From contig NZ_BMXB01000006.1 in assembly GCF_014651535.1 (NCBI RefSeq), positions 62,001 to 126,000 on the forward strand: 64,000 nt of DNA, in the 5' to 3' direction. This stretch comes from Salinimicrobium marinum (GTDB lineage: Bacteria; Bacteroidota; Bacteroidia; Flavobacteriales; Flavobacteriaceae). The notes beneath the pieces were generated by a model, which ran no database searches, was not told where the DNA came from, and saw only the letters and a list, made by a program, of their open reading frames with translations. Made by a program: the position numbers and the translations under genes. This document shows positions 26,744 to 35,471 of this stretch, one piece after another; position 1 is the stretch's first letter, and each line of letters begins with the position of its first letter.

Positions 26744-27979
26744 TCAGATCTTTTTTCCGTTGATGAAAACTGAATCGATATGGTTGGCGCCAAATGAGTA
26801 GGGAAGAAACCCAAAAGATGGAATTTCTTCGGTAAGGATCAAATTAGCAGCTTTTCCTTTGGTAATACTTCCGTGGGTTTCGCTCAGGCCAATCGCATAG
26901 GCTGCGTTAATAGTGGCAGCGTTGATCGCTTCTTCGGGGGTCATTTTCATCTTGATACAAGCCAGCGAAACCACTAAATTCATGTTTCCGTTTGGAGTGC
27001 TGCCGGGATTATAGTCCGTTGCCAGCGCCAGTGGGAGTCCGGCATCCAGAATATCCCGTGCAGGCGTGTAGGGAATTCCGAGGAAAAGCGAGCAGGAGGG
27101 AAGTGCCACCGGCATTGTTCCGGAACCTTTCAGCTGCTCAATATCTTCAGGATTCATCACTTCCAAATGGTCAACAGATAAAGCTTCGTGCTCCACTCCG
27201 GCTTTAATACCTCCAATGGAGTTAAATTGGTTTACGTGGATCTTTGGAATTAAATTATATTTTTTTGCTGCAGAAAGTAACCTGTTGGTGTCTTCCACAG
27301 TGAAATAACCTTTTTCGCAAAAGATATCAACATACTCCGCCAGATTTTCTTCGGCAACCTTCGGAAGCATTTCGTCTATAATTAGGTTGAGGTAACCTTC
27401 TTTGTTGTCTTTATATTCCTTCGGAAGCGCGTGTGCTCCAAGGAAGGTGCTCTTCACCGGAAGATCATAATTCTCTCTTAATTTTTTGATCACCCGAAGC
27501 ATTTTGAGTTCTGCTTGTGTGGTTAATCCGTAACCCGATTTAATTTCAATGGCCGTGGTTCCCATCTTCATCACCTCCTGCAGGCGTTTTTCCGATTGGT
27601 TATAAAGATCTTCTTCAGAAGTCTGCTGTAATTTTTCAGCAGAGTTCGGGATTCCGCCGCCTTTATTGGCAATTTCTTCATAGGTAAGGCCATTGATCCT
27701 GTCTACAAATTCCTGCTCCCGGTTTCCGGCATAGACGATGTGGGTGTGTGAATCTATCCAGCCCGGCATCAGGATCTTTCCGGAGGCATTAATAGTTTCA
27801 TCTGCATTAATTTGAGGGAAATCTTCCATTTTTCCAAAGTCGGCTATTTTGCCATTTTCAGTTAGAAGCCATGCATTTTTGAGAGAAGGAAGTTCTTTCA
27901 TTTCGGCTCCTGATAGTTTTGTGACTCCATTGTCCCTTACCTGTAGTAATTCCTTGATGTTTTTGAAGAGTAGTTTCAT
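26744..27979 (-). CDS. hutI: Imidazolonepropionase
   Basis: 411 residues of the amidohydrolase superfamily. Metal ligands: SHTHIVYAGNREQEF (about residues 77-91, HxH), HVNQF, a late His in VDHLEVMN and Asp in ATDYNPGS. The enzyme opens imidazolone-propionate to formimidoylglutamate. It is the first gene of a four-gene operon (hutI-hutG-DUF1622-GNAT). hutH and hutU are not in this window. Confidence 0.93.
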   Translation of the reverse strand: MKLLFKNIKELLQVRDNGVTKLSGAEMKELPSLKNAWLLTENGKIADFGKMEDFPQINADETINASGKILMPGWIDSHTHIVYAGNREQEFVDRINGLTYEEIANKGGGIPNSAEKLQQTSEEDLYNQSEKRLQEVMKMGTTAIEIKSGYGLTTQAELKMLRVIKKLRENYDLPVKSTFLGAHALPKEYKDNKEGYLNLIIDEMLPKVAEENLAEYVDIFCEKGYFTVEDTNRLLSAAKKYNLIPKIHVNQFNSIGGIKAGVEHEALSVDHLEVMNPEDIEQLKGSGTMPVALPSCSLFLGIPYTPARDILDAGLPLALATDYNPGSTPNGNMNLVVSLACIKMKMTPEEAINAATINAAYAIGLSETHGSITKGKAANLILTEEIPSFGFLPYSFGANHIDSVFINGKKI

Positions 27980-28130
27980 ATCGTAAAGATAGAAAAGTGC
28001 TCTAGAAATTTAACTTAAAATAAGGCTAAACCTTAAATCCACCAGTTGGGTTGATAGCTGAGAACACTGCGATTTCTAAAATAATTCTGTACTTTAGTGC
28101 GCAATTCTAACCTTATATATCAGCACCATT

Positions 28131-29282
28131 ATGGCGAAGAAAAATCGTGGAATAAATACTATTTGTACGCATTCGGGAGAGCTAAAAGATAATGAGTTTA
28201 AAGGAGCGGTTTCTCCTTTGTATATGTCCACTTCCTATGCTTTTGAAGATGTAGAGGTAAAAAGGTACCCTCGTTATTTCAATACGCCAAACCAGCAAGC
28301 CCTTTCCATTAAAATGGCAGCACTCGAAAATGGGGAGGCTGCGCTTATTTTTGGTAGTGGAATGGCTGCTGTGAGCACGGCTTTACTGGCTTTTCTGCAC
28401 AAGGGCGATCATGTGGTTTTACAGCAAACCTTGTATGGCGGGACCAGTAACCTGGTGGTGGAAGAATTTGAAAAATTCGGAATTGAATACTCCTTTACTA
28501 AAGATCTTGCTCCTTCCAGTTTTGAATCTGAAGTGAGAGAGAATACTAAAGTCATTTATATTGAAACTCCATCAAATCCTCTGTTAACGATCACCGATAT
28601 TACAGCGGTTGCTGAAATAGCAAAACAACACGGGCTGGTGAGTATGATCGACAATACCTTTGCCTCTCCGGTTAATCAAAATCCTATTGACCTGGGAATT
28701 GATATTGTTCTGCATTCGGCTACCAAATATATGGGTGGGCACAGCGATATTCTTGCGGGAACCGCTATTGCTTCGGAAAAGCATATTGACACTATATTTC
28801 AGTTAGCCAAAAACCTTGGCGGAAGCTTAAGTGATTATACCGTTTGGCTTCTCGAGCGAAGTTTAAAAACCATGGGAATACGGGTGAAGGCACAGAATGA
28901 GAATGCCCAAAAACTGGCTGAATTTTTAGAAGCTCATCCTGATGTTTCAAAAGTGTATTACCCAGGATTAAAATCCCATCCCGATCATGAACTGGCAAAA
29001 ACCCAGATGAAAGGTTTTGGCGGGATGCTTTCTTTTGAATTAAGGGAAGAACTGGATTTTTCAAAATTTCAGAAGAAACTTAATTTAATAAAACCCTCCA
29101 TGAGCCTTGCGGGAGTGGAATCTACCATTTTATCTCCATCGCTCACTTCCCATGGATTATTAACTCCTGAAGAGCGAGAAAAGCAGGGGATAAAAGATGG
29201 ATTATTAAGGTTTTCTGTAGGAATAGAAGAAGCTGAAGATCTAATGGAAGATATCGAGCAGGCAATTTCGCAAATAGTTTAA
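28131..29282 (+). CDS. PLP-dependent trans-sulfuration enzyme (methionine gamma-lyase / cystathionine gamma-synthase family)
   Basis: 383 residues, the length of the Cys/Met metabolism PLP family. The internal aldimine lysine lies in SATKYMGGHSD (about residue 200); FGSGMAAVSTALLAF is the phosphate-binding region near residue 76, and IETPSNPLL/MIDNTF carry the Asp that contacts the pyridinium. Substrate choice cannot be read with confidence: the sequence could be a methionine gamma-lyase or a cystathionine gamma-synthase/lyase. It is monocistronic, 116 bp upstream of bshB1. Confidence 0.85.
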   Translation: MAKKNRGINTICTHSGELKDNEFKGAVSPLYMSTSYAFEDVEVKRYPRYFNTPNQQALSIKMAALENGEAALIFGSGMAAVSTALLAFLHKGDHVVLQQTLYGGTSNLVVEEFEKFGIEYSFTKDLAPSSFESEVRENTKVIYIETPSNPLLTITDITAVAEIAKQHGLVSMIDNTFASPVNQNPIDLGIDIVLHSATKYMGGHSDILAGTAIASEKHIDTIFQLAKNLGGSLSDYTVWLLERSLKTMGIRVKAQNENAQKLAEFLEAHPDVSKVYYPGLKSHPDHELAKTQMKGFGGMLSFELREELDFSKFQKKLNLIKPSMSLAGVESTILSPSLTSHGLLTPEEREKQGIKDGLLRFSVGIEEAEDLMEDIEQAISQIV

Positions 29283-29398
29283 ACTATTGCTGAAAAGTTG
29301 CTGTGGAGCCGACTATGAAGGCTGATGAAAAAGCATACGATAAGTAGGAGTATCTGTAAAAGAATGAATCCTCCGTACTAACTATTTAATAGAAACAA

Positions 29399-30115
29399 AT
29401 GAAATTAGATATACTGGCTATTGGGGCACATCCTGATGATGTTGAACTGAGTTGCGCTGCCACCTTGGCAAAAGAAATCTCCCGCGGAAAAAAAGTAGGG
29501 ATCTTAGACCTTACGAGGGGAGAATTGGGTACCAGGGGTTCTGCCGAATTGAGAGATCAGGAGGCAAAGGCTGCCGCCGAGATCCTTGGAGTAAAAGTAA
29601 GACATAATTTAGAGTTCAGCGACGGATTTTTTGTCAATAACGTAGCACATCAACTGGAGATCATTAAAATGATCCGGAAATATCGACCCGATGTGGTGCT
29701 GTGTAATGCCATAGAAGATCGCCATATCGACCACGGAAAAGGGGCACAGCTGGTAGCCGATTCCTGCTTCCTGAGCGGATTGCGCAAAATTGAAACGATT
29801 TGTAAAGGCCACAATCAGCACGCCTGGAGGCCAAAACATGTGTATCATTATATTCAATGGAAAAATCTTGATCCCGACGTGATTGTGGATGTCACAGGAT
29901 TTATGGATAAAAAGATTGAAGCTGTAAAAGCATATAAAAGTCAGTTTTTTAATGAAGAAAGTAAAGAGCCGGAAACACCTATTTCCAGTAATAACTTTTT
30001 TGAAAGTATCACGTACAGAGCCAAAGACTTAGGTAGGTTAACGGGGGTGGAATATGGTGAAGGGTATACGGTGAACCGCCATGTAGCAGTAGATTCGCTG
30101 TTTGATCTGAAATAA
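29399..30115 (+). CDS. bshB1: Bacillithiol biosynthesis deacetylase BshB1
   Basis: 238-residue LmbE/PIG-L zinc deacetylase that removes acetyl from GlcNAc-malate in bacillithiol synthesis. Zinc motif IGAHPDDVELSC (about residues 7-18, HPDD) and the later HIDHGKGAQLV (about residue 116) are present. Bacillithiol is the main low-molecular-weight thiol of Flavobacteriaceae. The gene is followed by tRNA-His. Confidence 0.9.
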   Translation: MKLDILAIGAHPDDVELSCAATLAKEISRGKKVGILDLTRGELGTRGSAELRDQEAKAAAEILGVKVRHNLEFSDGFFVNNVAHQLEIIKMIRKYRPDVVLCNAIEDRHIDHGKGAQLVADSCFLSGLRKIETICKGHNQHAWRPKHVYHYIQWKNLDPDVIVDVTGFMDKKIEAVKAYKSQFFNEESKEPETPISSNNFFESITYRAKDLGRLTGVEYGEGYTVNRHVAVDSLFDLK

Positions 30116-30131
30116 AAAAACGAATTTTTCT

Positions 30132-30162
30132 TTTGTAGAAGAAAGGAATTATATTACATTTG
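30132..30162 (+). promoter_or_regulatory. Bacteroidota-type promoter for tRNA-His
   Basis: TTTG at 30132-30135, a 19-bp spacer, then TACATTTG at 30155-30162 match the flavobacterial sigma-A consensus (TTTG...TAnnTTTG). The start of transcription should be about 7 bp downstream, some 8 bp before the mature tRNA. Confidence 0.7.
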
Positions 30163-30177
30163 CATCCGATTAAAATG

Positions 30178-30251
30178 GTGGTTGTAGCTCAGCTGGTTAG
30201 AGCGCCTGATTGTGGTTCAGGAGGTCGCCGGTTCGAACCCGGTCTTCCACC
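30178..30251 (+). tRNA. tRNA-His (anticodon GTG)
   Basis: Cloverleaf: D stem GCTC/GAGC, anticodon stem CCTGA/TCAGG with loop TTGTGGT (GTG), T stem GCCGG/CCGGT with loop TTCGAAC, acceptor GTGGTTG/CTTCCAC. The base before the gene is G (30177), available as G-1 to pair with C73, the identity feature of tRNA-His. CCA is not encoded. Two T-T mismatches lie in the acceptor stem (positions 5-68 and 6-67). Confidence 0.93.
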
Positions 30252-30258
30252 CTTTTTA

Positions 30259-30288
30259 AACTCCTTAGGAAACTAAGGAGTTTTTTTT
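30259..30288 (+). terminator. Rho-independent terminator after tRNA-His
   Basis: Stem aaactccttag/ctaaggagttt around a gaaa loop, followed by eight T residues. Confidence 0.9.
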
Positions 30289-30643
30289 GTGCCAAATTTT
30301 TCTGAAGAGGTCATTGATAAAATTAAAATCCTTTCTGAATCTTAGACCTTGCTGAAGTTACACTCCGCCGAAGGTAGCCGGTTTTATTTGTAGTTATTTT
30401 TCCAAAGTTTTGAACTTTGGAAGAGAGGGGGGATATCTAACCCTTTCAGCGGTTTCAAACCCTGAAATAATCTTAGAAAAAAATTTAAGCTAATCGAAAG
30501 AGTTCCCACCTGCCCTGCGGGTACCCTCGGGAAGGAGGGAATAGGATTCGGAAGTTATTTTTCAGAGTATCAAATGTTGGTAAAGCAGGGGAATGAGGAG
30601 GCGATTATGACGTAGTGGAGAGATTATAAATCAACGTTAAAGG
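30289..30643. other. Gene-free stretch with small inverted repeats
   Basis: No convincing coding frame. It holds a perfect 10-bp hairpin, ttccaaagtt (30400-30409) and aactttggaa (30413-30422), and a GC-rich patch near 30507-30540 (cccacctgccctgcgggtac and ccctcgggaaggaggg) that can form imperfect stems. It may be a degenerate intergenic repeat. Confidence 0.5.
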
Positions 30644-30682
30644 AAAAGGCCTCAGAATTTCACTGGAATTCTGAGGCCTTTT
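30644..30682. terminator. Hairpin terminator downstream of the M28 peptidase
   Basis: Perfect arms aaaaggcctcagaatt (30644-30659) and aattctgaggcctttt (30667-30682) with a 7-base loop and T tracts on both sides; it serves the minus-strand M28 gene. Confidence 0.88.
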
Positions 30683-30704
30683 TTGGATTTAAAGGATCTT
30701 TCGG

Positions 30705-31730
30705 TTATTCTCCTTCAGTCAGGGTAGGTTTGTCAACAAATGGACGTTCGTCTCTGTTTGCTACTTCCCATGCAGTTAAGAATACCAGTTTGGTTCTTTT
30801 TTCCAATAAATCGTATTCAATTTTATCGGGAGTATCTGTTGGTTTATGATAATCTTCGTGAACTCCGTTAAAGTAAAAAATAATTGGAATATCGTGTTTT
30901 GCGAAGTTGTAATGATCACTTCTGTAATAAAAACGGTTTGGATCATTTTCATCGTTAAATGTGTAATCCAGGTTAAGGTTCAGGTACTTATTATTCACCT
31001 CTTCGCTCAATTCGTGTAGTTCTGTGCTTAATTTGTCACTTCCTATCAGGTAAACATAGTCCCCACTGTTTTCCATATCAGTACCAATTCTTCCTATCAT
31101 ATCGATGTTCAGGTTGGTTACGGTGTTTTCTAGTGGGAAAACAGGATTTTCGGTATAATATCTGGAACCTACCAAACCTTTTTCTTCACCTGTAACATTC
31201 AGGAAAAGAATAGAGCGTTTTGGAGTATATCCATCTTTTTTAGCCTGAACAAAAGCTTCGGCAATTTCCAGGATAGCAACTGTTCCAGATCCGTCATCAT
31301 CTGCTCCGTTGTAAATATTTCCTTCATCATCAATTCCTTCATGGTCATAATGGGAAGAGATCACAAGGATTTCTTCGGGCATGGTGCTTCCCTCGATATA
31401 GGCCAGCACGTTTTCAGTATCTTTGATATTTCCTCTTCTAAATGCACTTGAAGGTACTTCCTGATAATAATCGTCTCCTCCAAGTGGGGAAGGGATTCCC
31501 AGCTGCTGGTATTCCTTTTTCAGGTATTCTGCTGCCATTTTTTGTCCGGGTTCTCCTGTTTCACGACCCTGGAATTCATCACTTGCAAAGGTGTAAAGAT
31601 GATCTTTTAACTCATTTGCCGTAATGGTATTTGCATAATCCATTACGTTGGCAGATTCGATGCTTTTTGACTGCTGGGCTTTGCAGCCGACAAGGCTCAC
31701 TGCAACAGCCAAAAACAAAACTTTTTTCAT
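30705..31730 (-). CDS. M28 family zinc peptidase, lipoprotein
   Basis: 341 residues with a lipoprotein signal (LAVAVSLVGCKAQ, lipobox LVGC). The di-zinc aminopeptidase site is visible as ISSHYDHEG, GADDDGSGTVAILEIA and TGEEKGLVGSRYY, with further ligands at NIDMIGR and SDHYNFAKHDIP. M28 enzymes remove N-terminal residues from oligopeptides. Export as a lipoprotein implies peptide scavenging at the cell envelope. Confidence 0.92.
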   Translation of the reverse strand: MKKVLFLAVAVSLVGCKAQQSKSIESANVMDYANTITANELKDHLYTFASDEFQGRETGEPGQKMAAEYLKKEYQQLGIPSPLGGDDYYQEVPSSAFRRGNIKDTENVLAYIEGSTMPEEILVISSHYDHEGIDDEGNIYNGADDDGSGTVAILEIAEAFVQAKKDGYTPKRSILFLNVTGEEKGLVGSRYYTENPVFPLENTVTNLNIDMIGRIGTDMENSGDYVYLIGSDKLSTELHELSEEVNNKYLNLNLDYTFNDENDPNRFYYRSDHYNFAKHDIPIIFYFNGVHEDYHKPTDTPDKIEYDLLEKRTKLVFLTAWEVANRDERPFVDKPTLTEGE

Positions 31731-31847
31731 AAATAGTTATATTTTTATTGATGGGCAGCAAGATAATAGATTTAACCGAATTTCCTTTACAGCCCTGAGT
31801 TAAAACCGCATTTTGATATTTTTAATACCCATCTTTGACCCTGGAAA

Positions 31848-32942
31848 CTAACTTGATACATTCTTTTTTCTTGGCTTAGATCGTTCATACTGTGAGGGCC
31901 AGGAAACTTCTTCACCAAGGCTTTGTGCTGCTTCCAGAGGGAAATATGGATTGCGTAATAATTCCCTCGCCAGTAAAACCAGATCTGCCTGATCTTTTTC
32001 CAGAATCTCTTCTGCTTCTTCAGGTGTGGTGATGAGCCCTACTGCACCGGTCATTATATTTGCTTCAGATTTGATCTTTTCGGCAAACCCAACCTGATAT
32101 CCTTTCTTAACCGGAATCTCCGCATGTGGCACCAATCCTCCAGAAGAACAATCGATAAGGTCCACGCCCTTTTCCTTCAGGAACTTTGATAATTCAACTG
32201 ACTCCTCTTCGTTCCAGCCACCCTTCACCCAATCTGTTGCAGAAATTCTCACAAACAATGGCAGGTCCTGAGGCCAGACTTCCTGTACAGCTGCGGTTAC
32301 CTCCAGAAGCATTCTGGTTCTGTTTTCGAAAGAACCTCCGTAATTATCAGTTCGTTCATTACTGAGAGGGGAAAGGAATTCGTGCAGTAAATATCCATGA
32401 GCAGCATGAATCTCTACTACTTTAAAACCTGCCTTTAATGCTCTTTTTGCTGCAGATCTAAACTCGTCTATAACTTTATTTATTCCTGATTCCTCCAGTT
32501 GCAGCGGAACAGTATCTTTTTCATTGAATGGTATCGGACTTGGAGCGACGGTTTGCCAGCCGCCTTTTTCTTCAGTAATACTGGTTCCTCCTTTCCAGGG
32601 GCTGGTGGTGCTGGCTTTTCTTCCGGCGTGTGCCAGTTGGATTCCCATAACAGCACCCTGTGCTTCAGCAAAGGAGACAATTTCCTTTAATCCGGTGATA
32701 TGTTCATCTTTCCAGATCCCCAGATCATCGGGGGTGATCCTGGCTTCCGGAGAAACCGCGGCAGCTTCAGAAATTATTAAACCAGCGCCACCAACAGCAC
32801 GGCTGGCAAGATGAACCAGGTGCCAGTTATTTGAAAAACCATCTTCACTACTGTACATGCACATGGGCGAAACAACGATTCGGTTCCTTAATTTAACAGA
32901 TTTTATTTTTAACGGGGAAAATAACCGCGATTTCGTACTCAT
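31848..32942 (-). CDS. NADH:flavin oxidoreductase, old yellow enzyme family (YqjM/NamA-like)
   Basis: About 364 residues from the chosen start at 32942. The frame is open to 33128, but the extra 62 codons are unlike the family, which begins at MSTKSRLFSPLKIKSVKLRNR. The FMN-barrel motifs VVSPMCMYSS (Cys as in YqjM), QLAHAGRKA, EIHAAHGYLLHEFLSP with the active-site His pair, and LLARELLRNPYFP are present. OYEs reduce activated alkenes such as enones and nitroaromatics. It stands alone. Confidence 0.9.
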   Translation of the reverse strand: MSTKSRLFSPLKIKSVKLRNRIVVSPMCMYSSEDGFSNNWHLVHLASRAVGGAGLIISEAAAVSPEARITPDDLGIWKDEHITGLKEIVSFAEAQGAVMGIQLAHAGRKASTTSPWKGGTSITEEKGGWQTVAPSPIPFNEKDTVPLQLEESGINKVIDEFRSAAKRALKAGFKVVEIHAAHGYLLHEFLSPLSNERTDNYGGSFENRTRMLLEVTAAVQEVWPQDLPLFVRISATDWVKGGWNEEESVELSKFLKEKGVDLIDCSSGGLVPHAEIPVKKGYQVGFAEKIKSEANIMTGAVGLITTPEEAEEILEKDQADLVLLARELLRNPYFPLEAAQSLGEEVSWPSQYERSKPRKKNVSS

Positions 32943-33194
32943 AGATTTATTTTTTTGGAAATCAAAAGTAACGAAAGTCTGCAGGGATAGAAAGGAACAG
33001 CTATAGATACAGTATATGGTATGATTCGATTTTACATACCGGCTGACTGAAAGTGTGGATGAATTATGAGAATATGAAATGCTAATACACATTTCAGGAA
33101 AGTGAATAGATGAGGAAACTTCGCACATGAAGTCCGAAGTTTCAGGAGAGTGATGGTTGCCCCCCAGTAACGACTACTCTCTTCTCATCTTTCA

Positions 33195-33611
33195 CTAAAC
33201 ATTTAGCCTTTTTCTATGTTTTACACATTTTTCTACTGTAGACGAAGGAAGTTCCTCATTATACAATGTCTGGTAGTACAGGTCAATATTTTCCTTTTCT
33301 CTTGTGAAACATTTTTCCCATCTGGAATTCAAGAATGTCTGGTAGGCAAGTTTTTCAAGTTTCAGGAAAAGAGGTAAGTATTCCAAAAGTAGCGTGCATA
33401 TAGTAGCAGGGAGAATATTGTTTTTAATTCTGAAGAGGTGACACTTTAATTTTATTTTTAGTTTCTCCCGTATTTCTTCCAAGGTTGAAATATTCTCAAG
33501 CATTTTTTTTTCAGCCTTTGGTAAATTACAGTAAAGGCAGGAATACATCTTTAGTAACCGGTCATTGGACCGGTCCAGATGTGTGAGCTGGGAAAGTAGT
33601 CGAAACTGCAT
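33195..33611 (-). CDS. Hypothetical protein, 138 residues
   Basis: No family is recognised. The frame uses ordinary codons for this genome and is uninterrupted over 138 codons. The protein is basic, with several Cys (MYSCLYC near residues 22-28, KCHLF, WEKCF, EKCVKH) and Leu-rich helices in the middle (ICTLLLEYLPLFLKLEKLA). It lies divergent to the Crp/Fnr gene at 33835 with a 223-bp gap, so it could be that regulator's target. It could be species-specific or a chance frame. Confidence 0.5.
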   Translation of the reverse strand: MQFRLLSQLTHLDRSNDRLLKMYSCLYCNLPKAEKKMLENISTLEEIREKLKIKLKCHLFRIKNNILPATICTLLLEYLPLFLKLEKLAYQTFLNSRWEKCFTREKENIDLYYQTLYNEELPSSTVEKCVKHRKRLNV

Positions 33612-33834
33612 GAATTTGAATGATTTATAGCCTATACAAATTACTGGATTGTCTTTGATTTTTAAGGTTTAAAAACCTGATTAACTGATTTTTAACACCT
33701 TGTTGTTCTGTATTGCGAATTATTGCAGACGAAAAGCATTAACGTTGTCCGAAGCTAATGTTGACATTTGGTATTTCTGAAGAAATTAAAATTAAGATTT
33801 CAGAAATGCTGTAACTTTAGCAAAAAATCAAGAG

Positions 33835-34467
33835 ATGCTTACTGAAGTCAGAGAAGCCTATCATTTTATTTTTGAAGAGGCTCTTCTTAAAGAGATTGCA
33901 GATTGTGGAAATCTGAAAGAATATGCAGAAGGGGATAAAATCATTGAAATTGGTGAATACGTCACCGCCATGCCTTTACTCCTGGACGGAGCCATAAAAA
34001 TCTTGCGAGAAGACAAGGACGGCGATGAGTTGTTGCTGTATTTCCTGGAACGTGGGGATACTTGTGCTATGACCCTTTCGTGTTGCCTGGGCCAAACAAA
34101 AAGCGGGATAAGGGCAGTAGCAGAAAGGGACACGAAGCTTATAATGATACCTATTGAAAAAATGGAGGAATGGACTTCAAAGTACAAGAGCTGGAGGAAT
34201 TTTGTTTTTGAAAGTTACCATACAAGGCTTTCAGAAATGTTGGATACGATTGATACCATTGCCTTTATGAACATGGATCAACGTCTTATGAGATACCTTC
34301 AAGATAAGGCAAAAATAAATCAGTCAGAGGCGCTTTCTGTCACCCATCAGGAAATATCCTATGATCTTCATACCTCCAGAGTTGTGATCTCAAGGTTACT
34401 CAAAAAGCTGGAATTGGAGGGAAAGATCCAGTTACAACGGAATAATATTATAGTGCTCGATCTGTAA
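33835..34467 (+). CDS. Crp/Fnr family transcriptional regulator
   Basis: 210 residues: cyclic-nucleotide-binding-like beta-barrel (about residues 20-115), dimer helix, and a winged helix with recognition region SYDLHTSRVVISRLLKKLELEG (two parts, about residues 172-192). A cysteine cluster in the barrel (DTCAMTLSCCLGQ, about residues 79-91) replaces the cAMP-binding phosphate cassette. The effector is thus probably not cAMP; a redox or metal signal is a reasonable inference. A methyltransferase gene follows 89 bp downstream. Confidence 0.87.
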   Translation: MLTEVREAYHFIFEEALLKEIADCGNLKEYAEGDKIIEIGEYVTAMPLLLDGAIKILREDKDGDELLLYFLERGDTCAMTLSCCLGQTKSGIRAVAERDTKLIMIPIEKMEEWTSKYKSWRNFVFESYHTRLSEMLDTIDTIAFMNMDQRLMRYLQDKAKINQSEALSVTHQEISYDLHTSRVVISRLLKKLELEGKIQLQRNNIIVLDL

Positions 34468-34556
34468 TTCCAAATCGTTGCTTCGGAAATTTAAAGCTGA
34501 TAAGAATTGAGACTGAAATTGCAGAAAAATCTGTAAATTGAAGTAAAATTTCAGAA

Positions 34557-35168
34557 ATGGATAGACAAGAACACTGGGAAAATATCTACAGGACCAAGAA
34601 ACTAACGGAAGTAAGCTGGTACGAACCAATTCCCGAAACTTCCCTTGAATTCATTAAGGGAATGAACCTGGCAAAAGACGCTGCTATTATTGATGTAGGC
34701 GGCGGCGATAGTTTTCTCTCCGATTTTCTATTGATGGAAGGTTATACCAATGTAAGTGTTCTTGACATTTCTGAAGAAGCTTTGAACCGGGTCAAAAAAA
34801 GACTGGGGGAAAGAGCGGAAGAGATCCACTGGATTGTAGAAGATATTACTCGATTTCGACCTGAAGGAACGTACGATTTATGGCACGACCGGGCTGCTTT
34901 TCATTTTCTAACGGAAGAAGATCAGGTTCAGCAATATGTAGATACTCTGAAAAAGGCTGTTAAACCCGGAGGTTTGGTAGTGATTGCAACCTTTTCTGAA
35001 AAAGGGCCTACCAAATGCAGCGGAATAGAAATAAAACAATATTCTATAAATGGCCTGGCAGAGCTTCTTTCAGAAGATTTTAATATGGTTTCCTGCAAAA
35101 ATGTTTCTCACGAGACACCATCGGGAGCCGCGCAGGATTTTAATTTCTGCAGTTTCAAGAGAAACTGA
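34557..35168 (+). CDS. Class I SAM-dependent methyltransferase
   Basis: 203 residues of the Rossmann methyltransferase fold. Motif I IIDVGGGDSFLSDFL (about residues 43-57), acidic strand VSVLDIS, and post-motif YDLWHDRAAFHFL are present; VKPGGLVVIATF is the fourth strand. The N-terminal HWENIYRTKK...EVSWYE pattern is shared by a small-molecule methyltransferase subgroup. The substrate is unknown. Confidence 0.85.
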   Translation: MDRQEHWENIYRTKKLTEVSWYEPIPETSLEFIKGMNLAKDAAIIDVGGGDSFLSDFLLMEGYTNVSVLDISEEALNRVKKRLGERAEEIHWIVEDITRFRPEGTYDLWHDRAAFHFLTEEDQVQQYVDTLKKAVKPGGLVVIATFSEKGPTKCSGIEIKQYSINGLAELLSEDFNMVSCKNVSHETPSGAAQDFNFCSFKRN

Positions 35169-35251
35169 GATTTAGCATTTTGAAAAAGTATTAGTGGTGA
35201 AATAGTTCCAGGATATTTTACCCCTTTAGCAAGTAATTAAAAAGAAATAAC

Positions 35252-35404
35252 ATGGATAAGAATATTTATGATCAAATCGCAAAAGAGATCTCGAGTGATG
35301 AGAGTCCGGTGGGGATAGATGCAAAAAAAACACACATTATAATTATTGAAAAGCTCATGCAAATAGAAGAACGGTTAAGCCAACTGGAGAAAAAAATGCA
35401 ATAA
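35252..35404 (+). CDS. Small protein with N-terminal ISSDESPVGIDAKKTH signature
   Basis: 50 residues: MDKNIYDQIAKEISSDESPV, then GIDAKKTHII and a helix IIEKLMQIEERLSQLEKKMQ that looks like a short amphipathic coiled coil. Similar small proteins appear to be widespread in Flavobacteriaceae; the function is unknown. The frame ends just before a perfect terminator at 35408, supporting that it is a real transcription unit. Confidence 0.65.
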   Translation: MDKNIYDQIAKEISSDESPVGIDAKKTHIIIIEKLMQIEERLSQLEKKMQ

Positions 35405-35407
35405 AAA

Positions 35408-35438
35408 AGGCTGTCTAAAAATTGCTTTTAGACAGCCT
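35408..35438. terminator. Hairpin terminator of the aggctgtc repeat family
   Basis: Arms aggctgtctaaaa (35408-35420) and ttttagacagcct (35426-35438) around a 5-base loop, between convergent genes. It shares its arms with the larger element at 23934-24041. Confidence 0.9.
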
Positions 35439-35471
35439 CTCGAATTTAATCTATTGGCTCAAAACAGGGGG

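Noticed and set aside
32943-33128. Upstream extension of the old yellow enzyme gene
   Set aside because: The 62 extra residues do not match the family, whose N-terminus begins at 32942.
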